Below are positions 27,808-36,410 of a stretch of 64,000 bases of DNA, in pieces; within the stretch, counting starts at the first letter, position 1; each line of letters begins with the position of its first letter. Position numbers and translations under genes: made by a program. Source of the DNA: Chryseobacterium joostei (GTDB lineage Bacteria > Bacteroidota > Bacteroidia > Flavobacteriales > Weeksellaceae); the NCBI RefSeq assembly GCF_003815775.1, contig NZ_CP033926.1:2976001-3040000 (forward strand), given 5' to 3'. Under the pieces are notes generated by a model. That model was not told the DNA's origin and searched no databases. It saw nothing but the letters and a program-made list of their open reading frames with translations.

Positions 27808-29826
27808 TTAGTTTTTACTTCTAAAATCTTTTATATCCTTGATTTTGGTTTGAAAATATTCTTTTTTATCAGGATTTTTCTTGATTAATATTTCAAATGC
27901 CTTTATCGCCTTGGTGTATAGCTTTTGTTCAAAATAAAGGTTAGCTAACGTTTCTGTCATCAAATGTGAGATATCATCATTCTTTTCTTTTACAACGTAG
28001 GAGCTTTCCTCTCTTAGCTGACTGATTCTAGGATTGTTTTCAATAAAAGCTTCAATTGCTTTCTCTTTGATCTCCACCTTTTCCTTTTCTACCTCTTCTG
28101 GTCTATCTATTTTCAGCCAACTTTGCCAAGTATTGATAAACCCTGGTACGTTACTATTGATAGAGGATTGAGGGATATTATCTACCACAGCCTTCTGCAT
28201 TGTTTCTTCGTCTACTGATCCTTCTTTATTTTCTTTCCTTGCCTCTTCAACCCTTAGGCTTGAAATATCTGAACCAAAGAATGAAACATTCATTACAGGT
28301 GCTTCTTCTTTGGGAGTGGCTGCACCTATATTTTCCGTTGAAACTTCTTTATTTTCAGGCTGATCTTCTGCCGGCTCAGAAATTTCTTCTATTATCGGTA
28401 AAACACTGTCATCTGATTCTTTCAGCTCAGCTTCAGGTTCATTAATAACCTCTACGTTTTCAGTCTTTTCAACCTGTGTAGCAGGAAGCTGTGTATTTAT
28501 AGGGATAACAACTTCTGCTGACTTCTTGATCAAAGAATCAGGTGTATTAGATTCAAGGCTCATTGGTCTCCAGGTAGTTTGAATTTCAGGAGCTGCTTCT
28601 TCTTTTTCTTCTACAACCTCCTCCTTCGTAATGCTTTCTACTGGTACTTCTATATGTTCAACAGGTTTTTCCTGCTGTATAGGCTCTGTTTTTATTTCTT
28701 CGGATCCCGGACTGTCCTGATTTGTAGACCAAAAATGGAAATTCTGAGTTTCTGCAAAACTGATCTCATGATCTTTGGAAGCTTCCGGCTCTTCTTTCTC
28801 AGGTTGTGGAGCAGACTTTGTTTCCTTCATTTTTTTCTCTACTTCCTCAATCAGACGTCTCATTTCCTCCTCATGCTTATTTACAGGCTGGGAAACATCA
28901 GCAACTTCTTTCACTTCTTCATTATTTACCTGTATTTTGACATCAGGCAGAAATGCTTCAGTTCCGTGGAAGCTTAATTCAGCATCGGATTGTTTTGTCT
29001 CATCTTCGAATGTAGGAGCTGAAATATTTTCGTTTTCAATGATTGCTTCAGATTCTACTGATTCTTCAGCTTTATTTTCTTCGATATTTTCTACCGGCAA
29101 TAAGGCCTCCGTTTCTTCAAAGCTTAGGTTCTCCTCTTCTTCTACTTTTTCTTCTTCAGTTTCTGAAATAATTGCGTCTTCATCAACAATTGTTGTTGGA
29201 GTAAAGCTTTCACCTGTATTTTCTTCAGTTTCGGTCTGTTTTTCCTCTTCTTTATTGTGAGCAGGTTCTTCTGATATGGATGCCAGCTTCTGGGTAACCA
29301 GTGTTCCGGATTCTAATGTAGATTCAAGATCAATGGTTTCAGTATTTTCCTCATCAAGGAAGTTTTCTTCGCCCTCAAATAAGATTCTGTTTCTTTCTCC
29401 ATTAACAAAGACATGATTCACCTCTTGCTGGGGAGCCTGCAATATGCATGACTCTTTTCCCTCCTCTTCATTTTTTTCAGGAACAGCTTCTTCCCGTTTT
29501 ATTGGAAAAGCTTTTTCTTTATAGGCATATCGAGGTTTTTCAACAATCTTGGAGGATTGTTTTTCTTCTACAGCTTCGGGTTTACGTTTCTGCTGAATCT
29601 TCCCGTTAATCAGTTGATAAAGAATTTTTTTATCAGTAGTATAAGCTGCTGTAATGGAAAGCTCTTTCTGATAATTTTCTTTTTCATACAGGTGTACTCC
29701 ATATAAATGAAGTGCCCTTATATTTTGAATATAGGGAAAAGAGTGAATCTCTTCTTTCAAAAGACCAAGGTCTTCTGATTGAATATTTTTCGGATTTTTT
29801 ATTAATTCTAAAACTCTGGGATTCAT
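27808..29826 (-). CDS. Glu-rich protein with C-terminal TPR-like repeats
   Basis: 672 residues in three parts: an N-terminal folded segment (about 1-90), a very long Glu/Lys-rich low-complexity middle (about 90-560) with repeated phrases such as ELSFHGTEAFLP and ISFAETQNFHFW, and a C-terminal TPR-like unit (LANLYFEQKLYTKAIKAFEI). No signal peptide or membrane segment. It lies upstream-to-downstream in a run with lptE, 1 nt from its stop, suggesting one operon. The function is unknown; a cytoplasmic scaffold is a guess. Confidence 0.82.
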   Translation of the reverse strand: MNPRVLELIKNPKNIQSEDLGLLKEEIHSFPYIQNIRALHLYGVHLYEKENYQKELSITAAYTTDKKILYQLINGKIQQKRKPEAVEEKQSSKIVEKPRYAYKEKAFPIKREEAVPEKNEEEGKESCILQAPQQEVNHVFVNGERNRILFEGEENFLDEENTETIDLESTLESGTLVTQKLASISEEPAHNKEEEKQTETEENTGESFTPTTIVDEDAIISETEEEKVEEEENLSFEETEALLPVENIEENKAEESVESEAIIENENISAPTFEDETKQSDAELSFHGTEAFLPDVKIQVNNEEVKEVADVSQPVNKHEEEMRRLIEEVEKKMKETKSAPQPEKEEPEASKDHEISFAETQNFHFWSTNQDSPGSEEIKTEPIQQEKPVEHIEVPVESITKEEVVEEKEEAAPEIQTTWRPMSLESNTPDSLIKKSAEVVIPINTQLPATQVEKTENVEVINEPEAELKESDDSVLPIIEEISEPAEDQPENKEVSTENIGAATPKEEAPVMNVSFFGSDISSLRVEEARKENKEGSVDEETMQKAVVDNIPQSSINSNVPGFINTWQSWLKIDRPEEVEKEKVEIKEKAIEAFIENNPRISQLREESSYVVKEKNDDISHLMTETLANLYFEQKLYTKAIKAFEILIKKNPDKKEYFQTKIKDIKDFRSKN

Positions 29827-29827
29827 C

Positions 29828-30379
29828 TTACCAATTCGCTACAATGTCGTTAAAAATCTTGTTAATAATTCTCTCTGTTACAATTTTCACCTGTGAAGCT
29901 TCGATATCAGATTGTGACAAGTTGCTGTTAAAGGCAGCTTCATCAGTATAGGTTCTATCAAAACTAGAATCAGGATGTATTTTATTTTCATAATGCACCT
30001 TTACAGTAATTGTAAGCTTATTCTGTGCCTGCTGTATCACTCCGCCCGCTGGAGTTTGCGATGTGTTAGAGCTGATCGTAGTTGGCGTAATGGTATAGTC
30101 TGTAATTTCTCCTTCAATCAATAGATCAGGATTCTCTTTAGTCCCTTTCAATGTAGTTCTCTGTAGAAATCTATTCTGAATATCTGTTGAAAACTGCTGT
30201 GATAATGCAGGGTTTACAAGGGTTGCATTATTGGGAAATTCATTGATCTGAACGGTCTTTTCATCTGTAAGGGATGATCCTGTAAAGCTGTAGCAAGAGT
30301 TTAGCACTCCCAGTAAAGCAAAAAGAACTCCAACCAGTATTGGCTGTTTCAGACTAATATTTTTATTTTTAAAATTCAT
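29828..30379 (-). CDS. lptE: LPS assembly lipoprotein LptE
   Basis: 183 residues from ATG 30379, which overlaps the preceding gene by 11 nt. The longer frame has an implausible N-terminus. A lipoprotein signal runs to VLNSC (about residue 28). The mature region with SFTGSSL, then NPALSQQFSTDIQNRFL and ITDYTITP matches the Bacteroidetes LptE family, the partner of LptD in delivering LPS to the outer surface. Adjacent to the membrane protein and sigma-54 activator genes in the same direction. Confidence 0.88.
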   Translation of the reverse strand: MNFKNKNISLKQPILVGVLFALLGVLNSCYSFTGSSLTDEKTVQINEFPNNATLVNPALSQQFSTDIQNRFLQRTTLKGTKENPDLLIEGEITDYTITPTTISSNTSQTPAGGVIQQAQNKLTITVKVHYENKIHPDSSFDRTYTDEAAFNSNLSQSDIEASQVKIVTERIINKIFNDIVANW

Positions 30380-31070
30380 TTTTAGATCCAATTTCAGTAA
30401 TTTCATCATGTTCAATTTGTTGAATAGCATCTTCATAGGCAAAATAATTTGCAGTATATAAAAATGGTATCGTAAGAAAAATCCCTATTCCGCAAGCAAT
30501 AACACCAATCTGAGCTAGAATACCCACTACTATTGAGAAAAGCAAAATTGATATTAAATTTCCTTTACTCATTACTTTTGAAATATTCCAAGCCTCTTTT
30601 ATATCCTTAATTCCTTTAAGACTAATTAATGGGGTAATATAGAAGCCTCTCAATACGAAGTAATAGATAGCTGCTATTATTAAAAATATATAAGGAATCA
30701 TAAAAATTATGGCAACCGGGTTTTCATTATTTTCTGACATTCCGCCGGTTACAGCCATCACAATAATCAAAGGAATGTAAAGTACTAAAACACCTCCAAA
30801 AACAATTAACTGTAAGATAAAATAAGGCATAAAGTCTTTAAAGTCAAAAATATCTCCGGGGCTTGCTGCCTGATTTCTATTAAGTTTTTGAAGATATTTA
30901 TATAAATTTCCCATTGCCAGTAAGCTGCAAAAAGGAATAATTGACATAAGACAGCATACTAAAAACGCCACAAAAATATTACCGAAGTCTTTCTTTAAAA
31001 ACTCAAAACCTTTATTAATATATTCTCCGAGTTTAAAATTGATAGGTTTAGGTGTTAAAATTACTTTCAT
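30369..31070 (-). CDS. Multi-span membrane protein of unknown function
   Basis: 233 residues with about five or six hydrophobic segments (around 35-55, 80-130 and 140-215). The N-terminus (LGEYINKGFEFLKKDFGNIF) is amphipathic. I do not recognise a specific family; it resembles the generic integral membrane proteins with GFxFxKK starts in flavobacteria. It overlaps lptE and follows the sigma-54 activator gene by 14 nt, so it sits in a probable operon concerned with the envelope. Confidence 0.78.
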   Translation of the reverse strand: MKVILTPKPINFKLGEYINKGFEFLKKDFGNIFVAFLVCCLMSIIPFCSLLAMGNLYKYLQKLNRNQAASPGDIFDFKDFMPYFILQLIVFGGVLVLYIPLIIVMAVTGGMSENNENPVAIIFMIPYIFLIIAAIYYFVLRGFYITPLISLKGIKDIKEAWNISKVMSKGNLISILLFSIVVGILAQIGVIACGIGIFLTIPFLYTANYFAYEDAIQQIEHDEITEIGSKNEF

Positions 31071-31084
31071 TATTTATATTGTGT

Positions 31085-32374
31085 TTAATCTTCCAGATTA
31101 TATTGTTTTATTTTCCTATATAAGGTTCTCTGTGAGATTCCCAATTCGTCTGCAGCCCTATTTCTTCGTCCTTTATGCTTCTCCAACGCCTTGATAATCA
31201 AATCTTTTTCATTATTCTGAAGAGAAAGTGATTCTGGCCTGTTCTCCTCTACTTCAATGTCTTCAAAGTCTTCATAGCTATCTTCCGGACTTGAAATAAT
31301 AGTTGGCGTCTGAACAGTTGGTGCATCGTTATTATTTTCAAAATATAATAAGGATCCTGAGTTGATCTGTGGCTGACTTTCCGGAGTGTAAATTCTGTTG
31401 ATCAGATTTTTCTCATGATTGCTTAAGTCTCCCGTTCCTCTGTTCTTTATCAATTCCGAAGTTAAGGATTTTAAATCATTAATATCATTCCTCATATCAA
31501 AGAGAATTTTATACATAATTTCTCTTTCGCTTCCGAAGTCATTCTGCTTTGGTGTACTTTGATTATTAACTACCATTGGAAGATGGGTCTCCATTGGAAT
31601 GTATTCTGCAAGCTTTTCTGCCGTGATATTTCTGTTTCTTTCCACAACGGTCATCTGTTCTACAAGATTTCTTAGCTGACGGATATTTCCCGGAAAAGAA
31701 TAATTGTCTATATAATGAACTGCATTAGGTTCCAACTCCAGTTCAGGCATTCTGTATTTTTCCGCAAAATCTATAGCAAACTTCCTGAATAGCAAATGAA
31801 TATCACCTTTTCTCTCTCTTAAAGGCGGCATATCGATCTGAACGGTATTCAAACGGTAAAATAAATCCTCACGGAATCTCCCGTCATGAATAGCCTTCAT
31901 CATGTTGACGTTAGTAGCAGCTACAATCCTCACATTGGTTTTTTGAACCTGTGAAGAACCTACCTTCATAAATTCACCACTTTCCAGTACTCTTAAAAGA
32001 CGAACCTGCGTCTGTAGGGGAAGCTCTCCCACCTCATCCAAAAAGATCGTTCCGCCATCAGCCACCTCAAAGTATCCTTTTCTGGTTGCTGTAGCTCCTG
32101 TAAAAGCACCTTTTTCGTGTCCGAACAATTCGGAATCTATGGTTCCCTCAGGAATTGCCCCACAGTTTACTACGATATAAGGCTGATGTTTTCTTTTGGA
32201 TTCTGAATGGATAATCTTTGGAATGAATTCTTTCCCTACTCCACTTTCTCCAATAACAAGAACGGAGATGTCTGTAGGGGCAACCTGGATAGATTTTTCC
32301 AAGGCCCTATTAAGTGCCGGAAAATTCCCGATAATTCCAAAGCGGTTTTTTATGTTTTGTAACTCGTTGCTCAT
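31085..32374 (-). CDS. Sigma-54-dependent Fis-family activator without receiver domain
   Basis: 429 residues. The AAA+ domain begins almost at once (Walker A GESGVGKE near residue 43; GAFTGA loop for sigma-54 contact near 90; Walker B IFLDEVGELP). A variable acidic linker (about 290-385) follows, then a Fis-type HTH (GRRNRAADELGISQRTLYRK). There is no N-terminal receiver, PAS or GAF domain, so activity must be set by expression, another protein, or the linker. Probable targets include neighbouring envelope genes, but no -24/-12 site was identified. Confidence 0.92.
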   Translation of the reverse strand: MSNELQNIKNRFGIIGNFPALNRALEKSIQVAPTDISVLVIGESGVGKEFIPKIIHSESKRKHQPYIVVNCGAIPEGTIDSELFGHEKGAFTGATATRKGYFEVADGGTIFLDEVGELPLQTQVRLLRVLESGEFMKVGSSQVQKTNVRIVAATNVNMMKAIHDGRFREDLFYRLNTVQIDMPPLRERKGDIHLLFRKFAIDFAEKYRMPELELEPNAVHYIDNYSFPGNIRQLRNLVEQMTVVERNRNITAEKLAEYIPMETHLPMVVNNQSTPKQNDFGSEREIMYKILFDMRNDINDLKSLTSELIKNRGTGDLSNHEKNLINRIYTPESQPQINSGSLLYFENNNDAPTVQTPTIISSPEDSYEDFEDIEVEENRPESLSLQNNEKDLIIKALEKHKGRRNRAADELGISQRTLYRKIKQYNLED

Positions 32375-32410
32375 AAGTAAATATTTGATTATTGATTCAA
32401 TGTTAATGTT

Positions 32411-33208
32411 CTACAGTTCTTCTATCTGTGTTCTGTAGATTTTGTTGAAATGATGAGTGTAGACGTCTTTCATTGTCTTTCCGTCATCATACGTTTTTAA
32501 TGCTAACATTTTCAAATCCAAATAATCCTTGTTTCTAATCTTAGAAACTTTACTTTTAAAGTATATATTCTCAGCAAAGTCGTTTTCCTTGCTTTGTTTT
32601 TCAAAATTTTCCAGGGCTTTATCATATCTGCCCAGCTCGAAATAGGTTACCCCCAGCTGGTAATGATCGAACATTCCCTTGACATACCCTCTGGTAACCA
32701 GAAGTCTTTCTATAATACCTGCTGCCTTTTCTTTTTGCCCTAAAGCACTGTAAGACATAGCTTTCACTACGTCCAGATTATAATCTCCATTTAAGGATCT
32801 TCCTAAATCTTCCGGATAGTATTTTTTTAATTCCTCCAGATCCCGGATAGCGCCTTTATAGTCTCTCAAAAACTGGAATTTGCACCAGCCTCTGTATCCA
32901 AGATGCATTTTAGGGTCTAAAGCAACGGCCTTATCAATTAATATTTTCCAGGTTGCAAAGTCACCATTCTTAAGATAAGGAACCGCTTTCTCCATATAGC
33001 TATTGGAGAAACTCGGACAAAGTTCAATAGCTTTATCAAACCCTTCCTGAGATTCCCAGGAACCTTGTAAATCTGAAGCCCAGTTGTATAACTCGCACGC
33101 TTTTTTGCAGTCCTCACCCTCTACTGCATTACAGTTGACCTGTGCAATAGTATTGGTGTACACTATAAGTAACAAAAAGCTAAGGTAATACCTCTGAAAC
33201 TTGTCCAT
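32411..33208 (-). CDS. Secreted TPR-repeat protein
   Basis: 265 residues from ATG 33208; the frame opens two codons earlier with TTG. A signal peptide runs to about residue 22 (TNTIAQ). Several TPR-like units follow, the clearest around GRYDKALENFEKQSK. Four Cys in the N-terminal part (VNCNAVEGEDCKKACELY, and LCPSF) may form disulfides. It overlaps the upstream lipoprotein gene by about 29 nt, so the pair is cotranscribed. Role unknown. Confidence 0.82.
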   Translation of the reverse strand: MDKFQRYYLSFLLLIVYTNTIAQVNCNAVEGEDCKKACELYNWASDLQGSWESQEGFDKAIELCPSFSNSYMEKAVPYLKNGDFATWKILIDKAVALDPKMHLGYRGWCKFQFLRDYKGAIRDLEELKKYYPEDLGRSLNGDYNLDVVKAMSYSALGQKEKAAGIIERLLVTRGYVKGMFDHYQLGVTYFELGRYDKALENFEKQSKENDFAENIYFKSKVSKIRNKDYLDLKMLALKTYDDGKTMKDVYTHHFNKIYRTQIEEL

Positions 33209-33698
33209 TTTCAATTTTATAGGTTAAATACTGATAATAGTCTATTTTTAAACCCTTTACCTCTTTTGGCATCCAGCCATTGAGTGATTTTGTGAATTTT
33301 AAAAGTTTATTTTCTAATTCTTCATCCAGGATAGTATCTTTCAATTCTGAATCCATATGTTTCAGCCTGAACCATCCTGTCTTTCCCTCACAATTTACTA
33401 AAAATCTAACGGTAACATAACCATTAATCTCCTTTTCAGTGTATATATTTTCTTTTTTTAGTTTTTCAACAATAGCGATTTTCTCTCCTTTATAATCAAC
33501 CGGCTGTTGTCCGTGATAATACTGAAAACTGAAAGGTCTATTTTTACCTGCTCCGCATTTTTTAAAACCAGCATCATCCAGTTTTTCATTAAATATAGCA
33601 TCACCTACAGTATCTGGATATCTCCCTGTATTTTTCTCTGTCTGACACGAGATCAGAACAAAGGAAAATAGTGTAAAAAGGTAAACCGCTTTTATCAA
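33180..33698 (-). CDS. Lipoprotein with TonB-C-like domain
   Basis: 172 residues with a lipoprotein signal ending VLISC (about residue 18). The C-terminal half (INGYVTVRFLVNCEGKTGWF, then LNGWMPKEVKG) resembles the TonB C-terminal fold used by many small secreted Bacteroidetes proteins. No transmembrane anchor or Pro-rich spacer, so it is not an energy transducer itself. Its stop lies inside the TPR gene, and it starts 9 nt after miaB's stop. Confidence 0.78.
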   Translation of the reverse strand: MIKAVYLFTLFSFVLISCQTEKNTGRYPDTVGDAIFNEKLDDAGFKKCGAGKNRPFSFQYYHGQQPVDYKGEKIAIVEKLKKENIYTEKEINGYVTVRFLVNCEGKTGWFRLKHMDSELKDTILDEELENKLLKFTKSLNGWMPKEVKGLKIDYYQYLTYKIENGQVSEVLP

Positions 33699-33707
33699 AA
33701 CCTCAAT

Positions 33708-35144
33708 TTATTCCGTGATTCTTCCTAAAAGCGTGCCTTGGGTGTTATCATACACAAAAACGTCCACAATGTCACCTATTTTCTGTCCTTCCAGTTTATC
33801 AAAGACACAGACTGCATTCTGGGAATTTCTTCCTTTCCATTGGTTTTTATTCTTCTTGGAAATTCCTTCGATTAGAATTTGGTGCACTCTTCCAACATAA
33901 GATACCATTCTTTTTCTGGAAAGCTCTCCTTGCAGGGCAATAACCTCAGCAAGACGTCTCTGCTTCACATCAGCCGGAATATTATCTTCCATTTTCTTGT
34001 GCGCAGGTGTTCCCGGCCTTTCTGAATAGGCGAACATATAACCGTAGTCATATTCCACTTCTTTCATCAGACTTAATGTATCCTGATGATCTTCCTCTGT
34101 TTCGTTACAGAATCCTACAATCATATCCTGAGAAAAAGCTACTTCAGGAACAATTTCCTTTGCTTTTCTAATGAGCTCAAGATATTCTTCGCGCGTATGC
34201 TGTCTGTTCATGGCTTCAAGCATATTATTGCTTCCACTTTGTACAGGAAGGTGTACATATTTACAGATATTATCGTGCTTGGCCATCATTCTGAACACAT
34301 CCAGACTCATATCCTGAGGATTAGATGTGGAGAATCTGATTCTCATTTCAGGAATAGCCTTGGCTACTAAATCAAGCAATTGAGCAAAGTTAACTGCTGT
34401 AGCTTTCTGCATTTCAGATGCCTTGGCAAAGTCTTTTTTAGGACCTCCCCCATACCATAGGTAAGAGTCTACGTTTTGACCTAAAAGGGTAATTTCTTTA
34501 TATCCGCTATTGGCCAGATCTTTACACTCATCTATGATGGAGTGTGGATCACGGCTTCTTTCTCTTCCCCTGGTAAAGGGAACCACACAGAATGTACACA
34601 TATTATCACACCCTCTGGTGATGGTAACAAAAGCTGTAACTCCATTTCCTCCTAAACGTACCGGATTAATATCTGCATAAGTTTCTTCTTTTGATAGAAT
34701 TACATTGATAGCGTCTCTTCCATCATCTGTTTCTTTCAAAAGATTAGGCAAGTCTCTATAAGCATCCGGGCCTACAACAAGATCTACCAATTGTTCTTCT
34801 TCTAAGAATTTGGTTTTTAATCTTTCCGCCATACACCCCAGAACTCCAACCGTCATGTTAGGTTTTTCTTTCTTAAGGTTTTTGAACTGGGAAAGACGCA
34901 TTCTTACTGTTTGCTCTGCCTTTTCACGAATGGAGCATGTATTCAACAGGATCAAATCTGCTTCTTCAACTTTCATCGTAGTATTATATCCCTGTTCATT
35001 AAGAATGGATGCAACAATTTCAGAGTCAGAGAAATTCATCTGACAACCATAGCTTTCTAAAAACAGTTTTTTAGAATTCTCAGGTCTTTCAGCAATAGCA
35101 AAAGCTTCACCCTGTTTTGTCTCGTCTATATATTTTTCCTGCAC
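33708..35144 (-). CDS. miaB: tRNA-2-methylthio-N6-dimethylallyladenosine synthase
   Basis: Radical-SAM methylthiotransferase that adds the ms2 group to i6A37 in tRNAs reading UNN codons. About 478 residues: an N-terminal MTTase domain ([15 protein letters not shown], with Cys ligands), the radical-SAM CxxxCxxC as [13 protein letters not shown], and a C-terminal TRAM domain. The start is uncertain: GTG 35144 is my choice, with TTG 35153 in frame just upstream. miaE, whose enzyme hydroxylates the same nucleotide, begins at 63663. Confidence 0.96.
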   Translation of the reverse strand: MQEKYIDETKQGEAFAIAERPENSKKLFLESYGCQMNFSDSEIVASILNEQGYNTTMKVEEADLILLNTCSIREKAEQTVRMRLSQFKNLKKEKPNMTVGVLGCMAERLKTKFLEEEQLVDLVVGPDAYRDLPNLLKETDDGRDAINVILSKEETYADINPVRLGGNGVTAFVTITRGCDNMCTFCVVPFTRGRERSRDPHSIIDECKDLANSGYKEITLLGQNVDSYLWYGGGPKKDFAKASEMQKATAVNFAQLLDLVAKAIPEMRIRFSTSNPQDMSLDVFRMMAKHDNICKYVHLPVQSGSNNMLEAMNRQHTREEYLELIRKAKEIVPEVAFSQDMIVGFCNETEEDHQDTLSLMKEVEYDYGYMFAYSERPGTPAHKKMEDNIPADVKQRRLAEVIALQGELSRKRMVSYVGRVHQILIEGISKKNKNQWKGRNSQNAVCVFDKLEGQKIGDIVDVFVYDNTQGTLLGRITE

Positions 35145-35382
35145 GATAATCAATTTAAGGTTCGGTATTTAAAATTCAGGCGAATTATTCCGGGAATTTT
35201 AATCTACGAACAGATAAGTTTGCAAAGATACAAAATATTGTGACAGAATGTCAGGGCTATCTTACAGTAAAATTTATTGAAAAATATAACAACAATGCAA
35301 TCCTTTATTTATTGGGATATTTTATATACCTCGAGGGATTCTAAGGCCTTTTGTATGGTTTGTTTTACAATTAAAAAGACTG

Positions 35383-35808
35383 TTAATCTCCATGATCAAA
35401 ATGATCTGATGTAAAATCAATTTTAATGATTTTCTTGGAAACCGCAGGCCTCCCGTCTTTCATTGCTGGCGTCCATTTCTTTTTTACCTTCTTAATAGCA
35501 AAACGCATATCATCAATAAACATTTCGCTGTTCTTTACTTTTGGTAAAACATCAAGATTTTCAACCCTGCCGGCTGTATTTACATCAAATACAAAAACAA
35601 ATTTTCCGTTGACTGCATATTTCTTAAGATCAATATAAGAGTATATCATTTGTAAAAACTCTTTGGTGAAAGCTTCATCACCACCAGGAAATTCTGCATT
35701 TTGATAAGTTTCTGCATGATCATTCTTAGTCTTGAATTCTTGTGAGTATCCCATAAAACTAAAAAATAAGAACAGGAATAAAAAATATTTTTTCATCATA
35801 ATGTGCAT
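35383..35808 (-). CDS. Secreted TonB-C-like protein
   Basis: 141 residues with a signal peptide to about residue 22 (FMGYSQ) and a TonB C-terminal-like domain (FPGGDEAF, NGKFVFVFDVNTAGRV, KKKWTPAMKDGRP). Its ATG overlaps the previous gene's stop as TAATG, which fixes the start and implies coupled translation. A paralogue of the gene just upstream; both lack a membrane anchor. Function unknown. Confidence 0.82.
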   Translation of the reverse strand: MHIMMKKYFLFLFLFFSFMGYSQEFKTKNDHAETYQNAEFPGGDEAFTKEFLQMIYSYIDLKKYAVNGKFVFVFDVNTAGRVENLDVLPKVKNSEMFIDDMRFAIKKVKKKWTPAMKDGRPAVSKKIIKIDFTSDHFDHGD

Positions 35809-36287
35809 TACATATCTACAGATAAGGAAGAGAAGTTCATTCTTACTCTCATTTCAGATTTTACAGGTTGTCCATTACAGGTTGCAGGGTTCCAGGGTTT
35901 CTTAATTCTTCTTACTACATACTGCATATCATCAAAGAAAGCCTCACTGTGAAGAACTTTTGGAGAGCCAACCGCATCAATAACTTTTCCTTTATCATCT
36001 ATAATTAGTGAAAATGTAAAATCACCACTCAACGTATAAAAGTCTGCATTCAGATAAGTATACATATATTTACTCAATATGCTCTTATACACTGAAGCTC
36101 CTCCCTCGAAAGAAGCCGGCTTAAAATCATTACATTTAGCAGCAACCTGTAAGAATGGTTCTTTAATATCTATTTTAAAAAGATTTTTATTATTTTCTAC
36201 AATAAAGGAATCATCTCTATCTTCAAGCTCCTGGGCAAATGCAAAGTTTGCCACACAAAGAGCAAAAAATACAAGTATCGTTCTCAT
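35808..36287 (-). CDS. Secreted TonB-C-like protein, paralogue
   Basis: 159 residues from ATG 36287, with a signal peptide to about residue 19 (NFAFAQ). The body has the same fold signature as the downstream paralogue (FEGGASVYKS, SGDFTFSLIIDDKGKVID, RIKKPWNPATCNGQP). Shared layout and adjacency indicate a tandem duplication. A TACCTTTG -7 box at 36315-36322 on the minus strand should drive the pair. Confidence 0.82.
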   Translation of the reverse strand: MRTILVFFALCVANFAFAQELEDRDDSFIVENNKNLFKIDIKEPFLQVAAKCNDFKPASFEGGASVYKSILSKYMYTYLNADFYTLSGDFTFSLIIDDKGKVIDAVGSPKVLHSEAFFDDMQYVVRRIKKPWNPATCNGQPVKSEMRVRMNFSSLSVDM

Positions 36288-36348
36288 ATCGAATTTTATT
36301 CTTAATTTATTGAACAAAGGTAAATATTTAGAGGTCTTATAAAAAAGA

Positions 36349-36375
36349 AAAACTTCATACGAATATGAAGTTTTA
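36349..36375 (-). terminator. poxB terminator
   Basis: Perfect stem AAAACTTCATA / TATGAAGTTTT with a 4-nt loop, 36 nt after the poxB stop. It could also act on the plus strand, but no plus gene is upstream. Confidence 0.75.
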
Positions 36376-36410
36376 AGAGTATTTACGCCTAAAAGGCTAT
36401 CATGAGCATG

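Noticed and set aside
28775..29260. 161-codon plus-strand ORF
   Set aside because: It is antisense to the Glu-rich gene; its Ser/Phe-rich composition is the mirror of GAA/GAG codons and it has no signal of its own.
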